From: RUG12519 sp045649685
Lineage (GTDB): Bacteria; Bacillota; Clostridia; Oscillospirales; Ruminococcaceae
Length of the DNA stretch: 64,000 nt
Direction: 5' to 3'
NCBI GenBank assembly: GCA_045649685.1
Contig: JAZRQJ010000012.1
Location: 1-64,000 of the forward strand
Shown one piece after another: positions 35,501 to 44,392 of the stretch. The notes beneath the pieces are model-generated. The model did not search any database, had not been told where the DNA came from, and was given only the letters and a program-made list of their open reading frames with translations. The position numbers and the translations under genes were made by a program. How positions within the stretch are numbered: the first letter of the stretch is position 1; each line of letters starts with the position of its first letter.

Positions 35501-36448
35501 ATGAAAACCAAAGTTTTTATTGATGGAAAAGAAGGTACAACAGGCCTTAAAATATTTGAACGATTTAAAAAACGTGATGATTTAAATATACTCACTATAG
35601 ATGATGACAAACGAAAAAACAGCGCTGAAAGAGCTAAACTCATAAATGGTTCAGACATAACGTTTCTTTGTCTGCCAGATAATGCAGCAATAGAAGCAGT
35701 TAGTCTTTGCAACAACCCCAGTGTAAGAATAATAGATGCTTCAACAGCTCACAGAACATCTACAGACTGGGATTATGGTTTTCCAGAGCTGAGCGACAAA
35801 CACAGAGAGAACATCAGAAAATCAAAACGAGTTGCTGTTCCAGGATGTTATGCCAGCGGCTTTATATCTCTCTGCTATCCCTTGATTAAAGCAGGAGTTC
35901 TTCCAAAAGACTACCCTATTACCTGCCACGCAGTATCTGGATACAGTGGCGGAGGAAAAAAAATGATAGCCACCATAGAAAGTGATAATAAAACGCAAGA
36001 GATGTTCTCTCCAAGACAATATGCTCTTGGTCAAAAACACAAACATCTTCCCGAAATGCAAAAAATATGTTCACTAAAATATCCACCTATGTTCAACCCT
36101 ATAGTTGACGATTATTTTGCGGGAATGGTTGTTACCCTCCCCCTTTTGAGCAGACATTTAATTAAAAAGTGTTCTCCTAAAGACATTCATCATATAATGA
36201 GCGAACACTATGAAAAACAGCACTTTGTTAAAGTAATGGAATTGGGTGGAACAGAAACTCTGCCAGACGGATTTTTACCTGCCAATACCTTAGCAGGCAC
36301 AAATAATATGCAAATATTCATTTGTGGAAACGACGATCAGATTCTTCTTTGTTCACGTTTTGATAATCTGGGCAAAGGAGCAAGCGGTGCAGCAATCCAA
36401 TGCATGAATATAATGCTAGGAATAAATGAAACAACAGGCCTTGAATAA
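35501..36448 (+). CDS. argC: N-acetyl-gamma-glutamyl-phosphate reductase, short (type 2) form
   Basis: A 315-aa NADPH-dependent dehydrogenase of the type 2 ArgC group, shorter than the usual 345-aa form and starting directly with VFIDGKEGTTGLKI. The active-site cysteine is in VPGCYASGF. It makes N-acetylglutamate semialdehyde. TTAGGAG lies about 9 nt before the ATG. It is separated from argH by 206 nt in which I see only a small ATTATTAA hairpin at 35311-35330 and no clear promoter. Type 2 ArgC is typical of proteobacteria and some Firmicutes. Confidence 0.95.
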   Translation: MKTKVFIDGKEGTTGLKIFERFKKRDDLNILTIDDDKRKNSAERAKLINGSDITFLCLPDNAAIEAVSLCNNPSVRIIDASTAHRTSTDWDYGFPELSDKHRENIRKSKRVAVPGCYASGFISLCYPLIKAGVLPKDYPITCHAVSGYSGGGKKMIATIESDNKTQEMFSPRQYALGQKHKHLPEMQKICSLKYPPMFNPIVDDYFAGMVVTLPLLSRHLIKKCSPKDIHHIMSEHYEKQHFVKVMELGGTETLPDGFLPANTLAGTNNMQIFICGNDDQILLCSRFDNLGKGASGAAIQCMNIMLGINETTGLE

Positions 36449-36538
36449 AATTAAAGCTTGTTTTAATATTGTTAATTTGTATCTGAAATACGAATTGCCC
36501 AATCCAATCAGTAGTCTCCAAAACACTTGAAAATTCAG

Positions 36539-36568
36539 TTGACATACATGTATCAATACTTTTATAAT
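36539..36568 (+). promoter_or_regulatory. Consensus promoter of the polysaccharide gene cluster with palindromes
   Basis: TTGACA (36539-36544) and TATAAT (36563-36568) are 18 bp apart. The spacer contains the perfect palindrome ATACATGTAT (36544-36553), and GACATACA at 36541-36548 is mirrored by TGTATGTC at 36577-36584; both could be operator sequences. Confidence 0.8.
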
Positions 36569-36628
36569 GTTAGATGTGTATGTCTTTTGATTTTTAAATT
36601 AAAAATTTGTTTGGGAGGAAAGTTAGAA

Positions 36629-38425
36629 TTGAAAAATGTGATATGTTTTTTTAAAAAAAGATATGAATTAATCATACCCATTTTACATTTTATTATTACC
36701 TTCATATGGCAAGGAAAAATATTTGTTGGTTTTGGAAATTGGGATTATTTTTCTACAATCGTTAGAGATGAAAATGTTATTTCAAACACAGATGAACTGC
36801 ATCTTGTATATTTGCTGTCGAGAATATTCTGTTTTGTGATTATATTTAGCTTTTGGAAGATTGTATTTTTTGTGATGAAAAAAAAAGCATCTCGTAGCGA
36901 TATAATTATATTAGGAAGCATTTTGGTTATAGTTTTGCTGGTTGGACTGATTCTATATCCAACTTTTTCTGGAATAGATTTAGATAATTACACTAACTAT
37001 TTAATGGCTAGACGATTTCAACCAACATATTGGCAAAGTATATATACTGGTGCCCTATATGGCGGTTGTCTTATGGTTATTCCTCACCCTATCGCAATTT
37101 TTATAGTTCAATGGATTTTCTTCTGGTCAGTAATCAGTTATATTTATATAAACATGGGAAATTTGATTACAAATAGTTCCTGGAAATATTTTTCTTTATT
37201 GCTATTTTTACTTCCAGAATCATATTACCTAGCATTTAATGCTTATAGAAATAATTTTTACACTATTTTGATTTTATTATATATTTCTAACCTTTATTTT
37301 TGCTTTAAAAACAAAGTTAACAAAATTAGTATAAAAAATATAATTAAGTTTTCAGCACTTACTGCTTTTGTAATGGTGTGGAGAAGTGAAGGAATATTAA
37401 TAGGGTTGAGTGGTGTTGTTGTATACTTAATTCTGATTTTTAAATCGATAAAGCCAAAACTGAACAAAAAAAATTTCAAATCTATTACATTGTTGATTTT
37501 AAGCGTTTGTGTTTTATTTAATACTTTTAATCAGATTCAAGCTATAGGTGCAAAAAAATATTATGGAAAAGACTATATGATATTAAATACAATACCTGTT
37601 CTTCGCAGTCTTTTTAATAACCCTAATCTTAATATATCGTATGAAGGTGCAAAAGAAGACTTAGGTGCTATAGATGCGATTGTTCCTGTAAAAGTATTAA
37701 GAGAATATGGTACATATGGAATGTATGCTTATAGAAGCTTTAACTGGACCAATGGTAGACAGGATTTTAATCAATCACTTGCTACCGATGAACAAGCAAA
37801 TGCATACATGAGTGCATATTTTCGCATTATATTACATAACTTATCTTCCTATTTAAACGTTCAGATAAAAACCTTCTATGAAGCACTTCAATTACCCCAT
37901 ACCCGAAGTACATATTCATACAATGCATCAATTGAAACACCAGATATCTTCAATTCATATTCATATAACAGTGAACAACTTAAAAACATCAAAACGTTTG
38001 AATACACTCTATATATGGATGGTTTCAAAGAAGTAGAACAAACATGGAAAACCACTTCTTGGGAACACAATAAAATAAGAAATACGTTAATGCCAATTTT
38101 AAATGAAGTTATAGGTATTTGGCGAGACTTTATATCTAATTCTGGATTAAATATTATATTACATATAATATCTTTAATTATGATGGTACTCTTATTTATT
38201 AAAGAATTACTAGACGTAATAAATAAAAAAAAGCAACTAAAAAATTCATTTGCATTTATCTGTGCTTTCCTGACAATATTAGGGGAATGTGCATTAATAC
38301 TTTTATTTATGCCTGAAAATAGATCTGCATATTTATACCCCGTGCTATATGCTAGTTATTTAATGACATATATATATTTCACCGAACTGTTTCGTATAAA
38401 AAAAACATGTAAAGGAAAATTATAA
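36629..38425 (+). CDS. Polytopic membrane protein, probable GT-C-type glycosyltransferase
   Basis: A 598-aa protein with about ten to twelve hydrophobic segments, a loop of about 170 residues between the later helices, and an acidic GIDLDNYTNYL segment after an early helix that resembles the Asp-containing first loop of GT-C glycosyltransferases using lipid-linked sugars. TTG 36629 is the start: GGGAGG is 10 nt upstream, while an in-frame ATG at 36527 lies before the promoter. It opens an eight-gene surface-polysaccharide cluster and overlaps the next gene by one base (TAATG). Family not recognised with certainty. Confidence 0.65.
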   Translation: MKNVICFFKKRYELIIPILHFIITFIWQGKIFVGFGNWDYFSTIVRDENVISNTDELHLVYLLSRIFCFVIIFSFWKIVFFVMKKKASRSDIIILGSILVIVLLVGLILYPTFSGIDLDNYTNYLMARRFQPTYWQSIYTGALYGGCLMVIPHPIAIFIVQWIFFWSVISYIYINMGNLITNSSWKYFSLLLFLLPESYYLAFNAYRNNFYTILILLYISNLYFCFKNKVNKISIKNIIKFSALTAFVMVWRSEGILIGLSGVVVYLILIFKSIKPKLNKKNFKSITLLILSVCVLFNTFNQIQAIGAKKYYGKDYMILNTIPVLRSLFNNPNLNISYEGAKEDLGAIDAIVPVKVLREYGTYGMYAYRSFNWTNGRQDFNQSLATDEQANAYMSAYFRIILHNLSSYLNVQIKTFYEALQLPHTRSTYSYNASIETPDIFNSYSYNSEQLKNIKTFEYTLYMDGFKEVEQTWKTTSWEHNKIRNTLMPILNEVIGIWRDFISNSGLNIILHIISLIMMVLLFIKELLDVINKKKQLKNSFAFICAFLTILGECALILLFMPENRSAYLYPVLYASYLMTYIYFTELFRIKKTCKGKL

Positions 38426-39219
38426 TGAAAATTTTACTTTTTATACCTATGTACAATTGTGAAAAACAGATAGTAAGAGTGCTTAAACAGCTTACAGACG
38501 AAGTATGTTCTTTCTTGTCTGAAGTAATTATTGTAAATAATAGAAGCACAGACAATGGAGAAAATGCAGTAATTAATTATTTAAAGGAAAATAACCTTCC
38601 TTTAAAAGTAAGTCTTTTAAGAAACAATGAAAATTATGGACTTGGAGGCTCGCATAAAGTAGCATTCCAATATGCCATAAAAAATGAATTTGACTACGTC
38701 ATTGTTCTTCATGGAGATGATCAAGGAGATATTTCCAATCTCCTTCCATATTTAAAAAGTGGATTATACAAAAAATACGATTGTTTTCTGGGTGCAAGAT
38801 TTATGAAAAAATCTAAACTTCAGGGATATTCTAAATTTAGAACATTTGGAAATAATGTGTATGATTTCTTATTTTCCATGGTATGTGGTTACAAGGTATA
38901 TGATCTTGGTTCAGGTCTCAACATGTATAAAACAGAAATATTAAAAGATAATTTCTATATTAAATATAAGGACAATCTTATCTTTAATTATTGTATGGTT
39001 ATGGGATCTGCTTATTACAAACACAAAGTTCGTTTTTTTCCCATAATATGGAGAGAAGATGACCAAGTATCTAATGTAAAAATGGTTAATCAGGCAATTA
39101 CCGTATTGAAACTACTGGGAAGTTTTATGTTAAATCGAAAAAAATTTATTAAAGATGAACACCGTGATAAAATTATAAAGGAATATTCAGCACAAGTTAT
39201 TTATCAAAATAAAATATAG
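38425..39219 (+). CDS. Family 2 glycosyltransferase (polyprenyl-phosphate sugar transferase-like)
   Basis: A 264-aa GT-A enzyme. It starts ILLFIPMYNCEKQI, has NNRSTDNG and GLGGSHKVAFQYA typical of the DPM1/GtrB group and the metal motif HGDDQGD near residue 92. There is no C-terminal membrane segment. Enzymes of this group load a sugar onto undecaprenyl phosphate for transfer outside the membrane, which would supply the GT-C-like protein encoded just upstream and fit the GtrA-like flippase at the end of the cluster. Confidence 0.85.
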   Translation: MKILLFIPMYNCEKQIVRVLKQLTDEVCSFLSEVIIVNNRSTDNGENAVINYLKENNLPLKVSLLRNNENYGLGGSHKVAFQYAIKNEFDYVIVLHGDDQGDISNLLPYLKSGLYKKYDCFLGARFMKKSKLQGYSKFRTFGNNVYDFLFSMVCGYKVYDLGSGLNMYKTEILKDNFYIKYKDNLIFNYCMVMGSAYYKHKVRFFPIIWREDDQVSNVKMVNQAITVLKLLGSFMLNRKKFIKDEHRDKIIKEYSAQVIYQNKI

Positions 39220-39236
39220 GGATGTGAAAATTAATA

Positions 39237-40100
39237 ATGAAAGAAAAATATAGATATAATTTAATAAATCTCATTATTCTTTTGGCTTCCGCGTATATTT
39301 TTATACAAGAATATAAATACATTGAAAATATATTTATAGATATGAATTTTATATATTGCATAATTCTAATTGTCTCTGTTATATTTATTCATACTATAAA
39401 ATCTATTAGACTTTATTTATTACTTTATGGTTCTAATATTTCTATAAATGAAAATTTAAAAATATATTGCAAAGTTGCCCCTATAACCGCTATATTGCCA
39501 TATAAACTTGGAGAATTTTTTAGAATATACTGCTACGGAAGACAAATAAAGAGCATATATAGAGGAATAATTATTATTTTGCTTGACCGTTTTATGGATA
39601 CTTTGGCTCTTGTAACAATGATATTTATTGTATCTATATTTAATGGCAATAATTTACCCCTATTGACGTATATATTAATAATATTTCTAATTATTATGTT
39701 TGTTATATACTTTATATTTCCTGGAATATATAATTTTTGGAAAAAATTTCTGATGTCTTCAAAAGCAACTGAAAATAAAATTTCATTGCTCAAAACAATA
39801 CATGAAATCAAAAAAATCTACAATGAGGTATCTAGATTAATGAACGGCTGTGGTTTCATACTTTATGTTTTGTCATTGATAGCATGGGGAATAGAACTTG
39901 CAAGTCTTGCCTTAGTAAAATTTTCGTTACAGGGAAATTCCTTAACACACGATTTTTCATTATATTTATCCTCAGCACTTGGCACCAATGATTCTATAGA
40001 ACTAAAACGTTTTGTTGTGGTAAGTATTTTAATCCTTATTGTTACTTACGTTGCACTTAAAATTCGTGATATTATAGCCAAAAGGAGAAAATATTTATGA
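39237..40100 (+). CDS. Flippase-like integral membrane protein (lysylphosphatidylglycerol-synthase TM family)
   Basis: A 287-aa hydrophobic protein with about seven or eight membrane segments. The segment YKLGEFFRIY and the following LLDRFMDTLAL match the conserved pattern PxxxGExxR...ER of the AglD/MprF-like transmembrane family, whose members move or modify lipid-linked glycans. GGGATGTGA precedes the ATG. It overlaps the next gene (ATGA). Confidence 0.7.
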   Translation: MKEKYRYNLINLIILLASAYIFIQEYKYIENIFIDMNFIYCIILIVSVIFIHTIKSIRLYLLLYGSNISINENLKIYCKVAPITAILPYKLGEFFRIYCYGRQIKSIYRGIIIILLDRFMDTLALVTMIFIVSIFNGNNLPLLTYILIIFLIIMFVIYFIFPGIYNFWKKFLMSSKATENKISLLKTIHEIKKIYNEVSRLMNGCGFILYVLSLIAWGIELASLALVKFSLQGNSLTHDFSLYLSSALGTNDSIELKRFVVVSILILIVTYVALKIRDIIAKRRKYL

Positions 40101-41551
40101 GAATTATAGTTGTTTATGACGATACAGGAAAAAAGAGTGAGGTCATATCAGACATTATTGGAAACAAAGGTTTTTCTGACGTTGTTGTAAAAAAACAAAA
40201 ACTAGAAGATTATTATTATAGTGAGGTCAAAAAAATATATCCTGATGTAATATGGAAAAGAATTAACTCGTTATTTGAATACAATAATTTGTTAAAAGAA
40301 TTGGAAATTTACAATATTGATGATATAAAAATTATGCACTGCTTTTCCAACTATTTTATTTCTGATGCAACAAAAGCAACCTTATCTTTCAAAAAACTTC
40401 AATTTGTCGATACTCCATACGCAGTTATGTTTCAAAACAAAGCTGTTGCAGGAATGTTCCCATCTATTGTAGATTATGTTAAATTTTGTAAATCTGTAAT
40501 AACTGGTCAGAAACCTTGGGATTTGATAAAAAATTTAAAGGAATCGTTTGAAGTAGATGGCGTTGTAGACATAGGTATTATAGAAAATTTTATCCAGTGT
40601 ATTACAGGAAATTTTGATTCCAGATATTTTAATTCTCTCAAAGGTAATGAATATACAATTACAAAATCATCCTCTAATAAACAAAAAATCAAAGCAGAGT
40701 ATACATTTTATCATTTGCTACCAGATGATATGAAATTCTGGTTTGTAATGCCCTTTAATTATTTAGAATCTGATGATTCAGCGTCCTATACTATGGAACG
40801 ATTACACATGACGGATTTAGCAATCAAGTGGGTACATGGATCAATGAATGCAGTAGAATTTGAAAAAATAATGGACAAGTATTTCTTTTTCTTTGCTTCA
40901 AGACACGAAAAAAACTGTAGCAAAAATGAATATGATAAAATATCAAATGATCTTTATATAAATAAAGTATATAAGAGAATTGATATGCTAAAAGCTTCTC
41001 CTGAATATAGTAAAATAAAAAAATTATTAGATGCAGTAGAGATTGCCAGTATAGATGATTTAGTTGAACATTATATGAAACTAAAATCAAAAATAGAAAG
41101 CAAAAGTAAATTTTCTACCAAACTTGTTATAGGCCATGGAGATCCGTGTTTTGCCAATACTCTCTACAACAAATCAACACAAACACTAAAGTTCATAGAT
41201 CCCAAAGGAGCTATGACAGAAGATGAATTGTGGACTAATCCATATTATGATATAGCAAAACTTAGCCACTCTGTTTGTGGCAGATATGATTTTTTTAATA
41301 ACGGACTGTTTGATATCAAAATAAATTCAAATTTTTCTTATGATCTTACGATTCCATTTAACAACAATTCCTTTGTAGAAATGTTTAAAATCAAAGCTAT
41401 AGAAAATGGATTTGATTATTGGGCAATTAGAATATATGAAGCATCTTTATTTTTATCTATGCTACCACTTCATATAGATAATCCTCATAAAGTTTTTGGA
41501 TTTATTCTTAATGTCAGAAATATTCTTAAGGAGATAGAAAAAAATGTATAG
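40097..41551 (+). CDS. Aminoglycoside/choline-kinase-like phosphotransferase in capsule cluster
   Basis: A 484-aa two-part protein. The C-terminal half has kinase marks: GHGDPCFANTLY (Brenner motif with catalytic Asp, near residue 350) and FIDPKGA (metal-binding Asp). The N-terminal about 200 residues, with no recognised motif, may be a Rossmann-like domain. The next genes encode a HAD phosphatase and a nucleotidyltransferase, a set that usually builds a nucleotide-activated sugar or polyol phosphate. The substrate is unknown. It overlaps the next gene by 8 nt. Confidence 0.65.
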   Translation: MRIIVVYDDTGKKSEVISDIIGNKGFSDVVVKKQKLEDYYYSEVKKIYPDVIWKRINSLFEYNNLLKELEIYNIDDIKIMHCFSNYFISDATKATLSFKKLQFVDTPYAVMFQNKAVAGMFPSIVDYVKFCKSVITGQKPWDLIKNLKESFEVDGVVDIGIIENFIQCITGNFDSRYFNSLKGNEYTITKSSSNKQKIKAEYTFYHLLPDDMKFWFVMPFNYLESDDSASYTMERLHMTDLAIKWVHGSMNAVEFEKIMDKYFFFFASRHEKNCSKNEYDKISNDLYINKVYKRIDMLKASPEYSKIKKLLDAVEIASIDDLVEHYMKLKSKIESKSKFSTKLVIGHGDPCFANTLYNKSTQTLKFIDPKGAMTEDELWTNPYYDIAKLSHSVCGRYDFFNNGLFDIKINSNFSYDLTIPFNNNSFVEMFKIKAIENGFDYWAIRIYEASLFLSMLPLHIDNPHKVFGFILNVRNILKEIEKNV

Positions 41552-41963
41552 TGATTACTCTTTTATATTTGATATAGATGGAACTTTATGTCCAATAAAA
41601 AACAAAAATGAAGATTATAAGGATCTTGTGCCATACCCAGATATGGTTGAGCAAATTAGAAAATATAAAAAAAATGGTGCTAAAATAATTTTATATACAT
41701 CCAGAAACATGAACTCTTATAATGGAAATATTGGTTTAATCAATAAATATACAGCACCTGTGCTATTAGAGTGGTTAAAAAAATGGAACATTCCATATGA
41801 TGAAATTGTTTATGGCAAAGCATGGCCTGGCCACAAAGGTTTTTATATCGATGATCGTACTATAAGACCTGATGAATTTTTAAAATATTCACTTGAAGAA
41901 TTAGAAACCATATGTAAAACATCAAGATGTAATGAAGGAGATCGTCATGAACAAGAAAATTGA
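41544..41963 (+). CDS. Small HAD-family phosphatase (capsule biosynthesis type)
   Basis: A 139-aa minimal HAD protein: motif I FDIDGTL (residues 9-15), motif II TSRN near 52, motif III Lys in GKAWPGHK and the IDDR acidic motif near 112. It resembles small HAD proteins of capsule loci that act on sugar phosphates. It overlaps both neighbours, 8 nt with the kinase-like gene and 17 nt with the nucleotidyltransferase, indicating tight coupling. Confidence 0.75.
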   Translation: MYSDYSFIFDIDGTLCPIKNKNEDYKDLVPYPDMVEQIRKYKKNGAKIILYTSRNMNSYNGNIGLINKYTAPVLLEWLKKWNIPYDEIVYGKAWPGHKGFYIDDRTIRPDEFLKYSLEELETICKTSRCNEGDRHEQEN

Positions 41964-42681
41964 TATTGTAATTACTATGGCTGGTCTTGGATCAAGATTT
42001 CGCAATGCAGGATATAATGTTCCAAAATATATGATAGAAGTAAATGGAAAAACCTTGTTTGAATGGTCAATGATTAGTCTAGAAGGATGCAAAAAAGATA
42101 TAAACCAATATATTTTTATTGCTATGAAAGATGAATCAATTGATGTAAAAACTTTCATAGAAAATCAATGTAAATTAATGAATATTAATAATTATCATAT
42201 TATTGTTCTTGATTACTTAACCGATGGTCAAGCAACAACAGCAAAGCTTGCCTCTAAGTTTTGGAATAAAGATAATGCTCTCTTAATCTACAATATCGAT
42301 ACTTACGTTGAACCAAGAGAGATTCAGAGTGATGAATTAAAGGGTGATGGGTTTATTCCATGTTTTCAAGCAGAAGGAGATCATTGGAGTTTTGTTCGTC
42401 TTGATGATGCAGGTAAAGTAGTTGAAATTAAAGAAAAACAAAGAATATCCAATTACTGTACACTTGGCGCTTACTATTTTAAGACATGCAAACTTTATGA
42501 AGATCTTTATGAAGATTATTACGATCAACCTCAAGAGCTTGTAAATGGAGAAAAATATGTAGCACCTCTGTATGATCATTTGCTTTCAAAAGGTGGAAAA
42601 ATCTATATCTCTAATATTGATCCAAATAAAGTTCATGTTCTTGGAACCCCCGAAGAATTAGAATCTTTTCGCCAAAATTAG
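41947..42681 (+). CDS. Sugar-phosphate/alcohol-phosphate nucleotidyltransferase
   Basis: A 244-aa NTP-transferase. The nucleotide loop is TMAGLGSRFRNAGYNVPKYM near residue 10, a variant of GxGxRxxxxxxxxPK, and the metal site is YNIDTYV near 115. It should activate a phosphorylated sugar or alcohol as an NDP/CDP donor. ATG 41947 follows AAGGAG by 7 nt. With the kinase-like and HAD proteins it forms a three-step activation set; related to LicC-like and GlmU-like enzymes in general pattern only. Confidence 0.8.
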   Translation: MNKKIDIVITMAGLGSRFRNAGYNVPKYMIEVNGKTLFEWSMISLEGCKKDINQYIFIAMKDESIDVKTFIENQCKLMNINNYHIIVLDYLTDGQATTAKLASKFWNKDNALLIYNIDTYVEPREIQSDELKGDGFIPCFQAEGDHWSFVRLDDAGKVVEIKEKQRISNYCTLGAYYFKTCKLYEDLYEDYYDQPQELVNGEKYVAPLYDHLLSKGGKIYISNIDPNKVHVLGTPEELESFRQN

Positions 42682-42704
42682 TATGTAATGGAAGTATAAA
42701 AAAT

Positions 42705-43772
42705 ATGTTGAAAAAGATTACAAGAAAAGACTATATAGATGTTTTACGAATTGTTGCATGCCTAATGGTAATTTTTAATCACACTAATGAAAGAGGTTTT
42801 TATAAATATGCTTTGTCAGAACCAAGTGGACTTTCTTGGACTATAAAATGGTTCTGCTCTATGACATGTAAATCTGCAGTTCCAATATTTTTTATGATAT
42901 CGGGATCTTTACTAATTAACAGAAACGAATCTATTTCTCGCACTTACAAAAGAACACTGATTATAGTAATAGATCTGATTATATTTTCATTCATATACAC
43001 TTTACTTCCCCCATTATTTTTAGTTAACGGTGAATATAATTTTAAAAGCGCAATAAAATTTATTATATCAAATTATTATTGGCACTTATGGTATCTTTAT
43101 GCTTATATTGCTTTCATTTTTACCTTGCCTATTTTGAGGGATTTTTGCAAAAGCATCACAAAAAAAAGCTTTATCATTTTATATACTATATCGGTGTTGT
43201 TAATTTTTGTTGCACCAATATTTGAATATTTCTTCATTAGGGTAAATATTGATTTAAAACCATCATGGATTTCTTGCAATATCTTCATATATCCAATAAT
43301 CGGATATGTTATAGAAAAAAACTTAATCCCATTAAATAAAAAGGTTTTCTTAATAGCGTGGTGTATAAATATTTTTTCATTTTTAGTTAGCTATATTGCT
43401 GAAATTTATTTTTTAACATTAGAACCAGGTAATGGGTCAGAAACATTTCTAAGAATAACTATGATTATAAATGCTCCAGTAATATTTATGACAGCTAAAT
43501 ACCTATCCGATCATAAGATTATTAAGAAAAAATTAGCAAACCAAGCATTACACGTTATTATAAGCCAAATAGGAAAATGCACATACGGAATTTATTTGTT
43601 ACATGCCCTATTTCTCTGTAAAATTAGCTCACTAACAAATATTTGGACACATATTGAAAATACAATGCCTTATGGTACAGGAATATGTGTTACTGTTATT
43701 ATGGTTTTTGCCATATCTGGAATATTGACATGGCTACTAAAAAAAATTCCTATTGTTAAATTGCTATTTTAA
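42705..43772 (+). CDS. Membrane acyltransferase 3 family protein
   Basis: A 355-aa protein with about ten membrane segments. The N-terminal YIDVLRIVACLMVIFNHTNE contains the catalytic His of the acyltransferase 3 (OafA/NolL) family. Such proteins O-acetylate or succinylate surface glycans. The ribosome site (GGAAG) is weak. Placement in the polysaccharide cluster supports decoration of the cluster's product. Confidence 0.85.
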   Translation: MLKKITRKDYIDVLRIVACLMVIFNHTNERGFYKYALSEPSGLSWTIKWFCSMTCKSAVPIFFMISGSLLINRNESISRTYKRTLIIVIDLIIFSFIYTLLPPLFLVNGEYNFKSAIKFIISNYYWHLWYLYAYIAFIFTLPILRDFCKSITKKSFIILYTISVLLIFVAPIFEYFFIRVNIDLKPSWISCNIFIYPIIGYVIEKNLIPLNKKVFLIAWCINIFSFLVSYIAEIYFLTLEPGNGSETFLRITMIINAPVIFMTAKYLSDHKIIKKKLANQALHVIISQIGKCTYGIYLLHALFLCKISSLTNIWTHIENTMPYGTGICVTVIMVFAISGILTWLLKKIPIVKLLF

Positions 43773-43803
43773 TATAATAATAATTAATTACTAGATGTAG
43801 GAG

Positions 43804-44229
43804 ATGATTACTTTATTGAAAAATTTAATAATTCAGGCAGTAAAGTTTATAGGTGTTAGTGGAATAGGTTGGATTTTAGATTTTTTCATATATACATGTT
43901 TAGGCCTTTTGTCTGAAAACTTAATTTTAAATAACACAATCAGTTCATGGGTTGGCGTTACATTTGTTTTCATTTTTGCTACACGAAAAATATTTAAAAA
44001 TAAAAGTAGAATTTCTCTTAAATGGAAATACTTGATATACATAGTGTATCAAATTATCCTAATATTTTTAATTTCAAAATTTTTAGGTTTAATAAATATA
44101 TTTATTATAAATAATATTGATTTACAAATAATAAAAGATTTTTCACCAATATTATCAAAGATAATTGTGACTCCAATTACCATGATTTTAAATTTTATTG
44201 TTATGAAAAATATCGTTGAAAAACTATAA
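43804..44229 (+). CDS. GtrA-like membrane protein
   Basis: A 141-aa protein with four hydrophobic segments and the opening IQAVKFIGVSGIGWILDFFIY, typical of the GtrA family implicated in flipping undecaprenyl-phosphate-linked sugars. AGGAG directly abuts ATG 43804, so TTG 43816 may be the true start. It closes the polysaccharide cluster; argJ follows after 163 nt without an obvious terminator. Confidence 0.8.
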   Translation: MITLLKNLIIQAVKFIGVSGIGWILDFFIYTCLGLLSENLILNNTISSWVGVTFVFIFATRKIFKNKSRISLKWKYLIYIVYQIILIFLISKFLGLINIFIINNIDLQIIKDFSPILSKIIVTPITMILNFIVMKNIVEKL

Positions 44230-44392
44230 TATAGTATTTAGAGAAACAGATTAACAATTGTATTAACCATATCCTGTTAAATTCTACATACATTTACGGT
44301 CTAACAAAAAACATTATTATGCAGTTGAACTGACTATTAAACAGTTCCTAACACTTAAATAAAAAAATAAAGACTAATATGAGGTGTAATAA

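Noticed and set aside
36527..36628. N-terminal extension of the GT-C-like protein to ATG 36527
   Set aside because: The ATG lies upstream of the consensus promoter at 36539-36568; the TTG with GGGAGG is the credible start.
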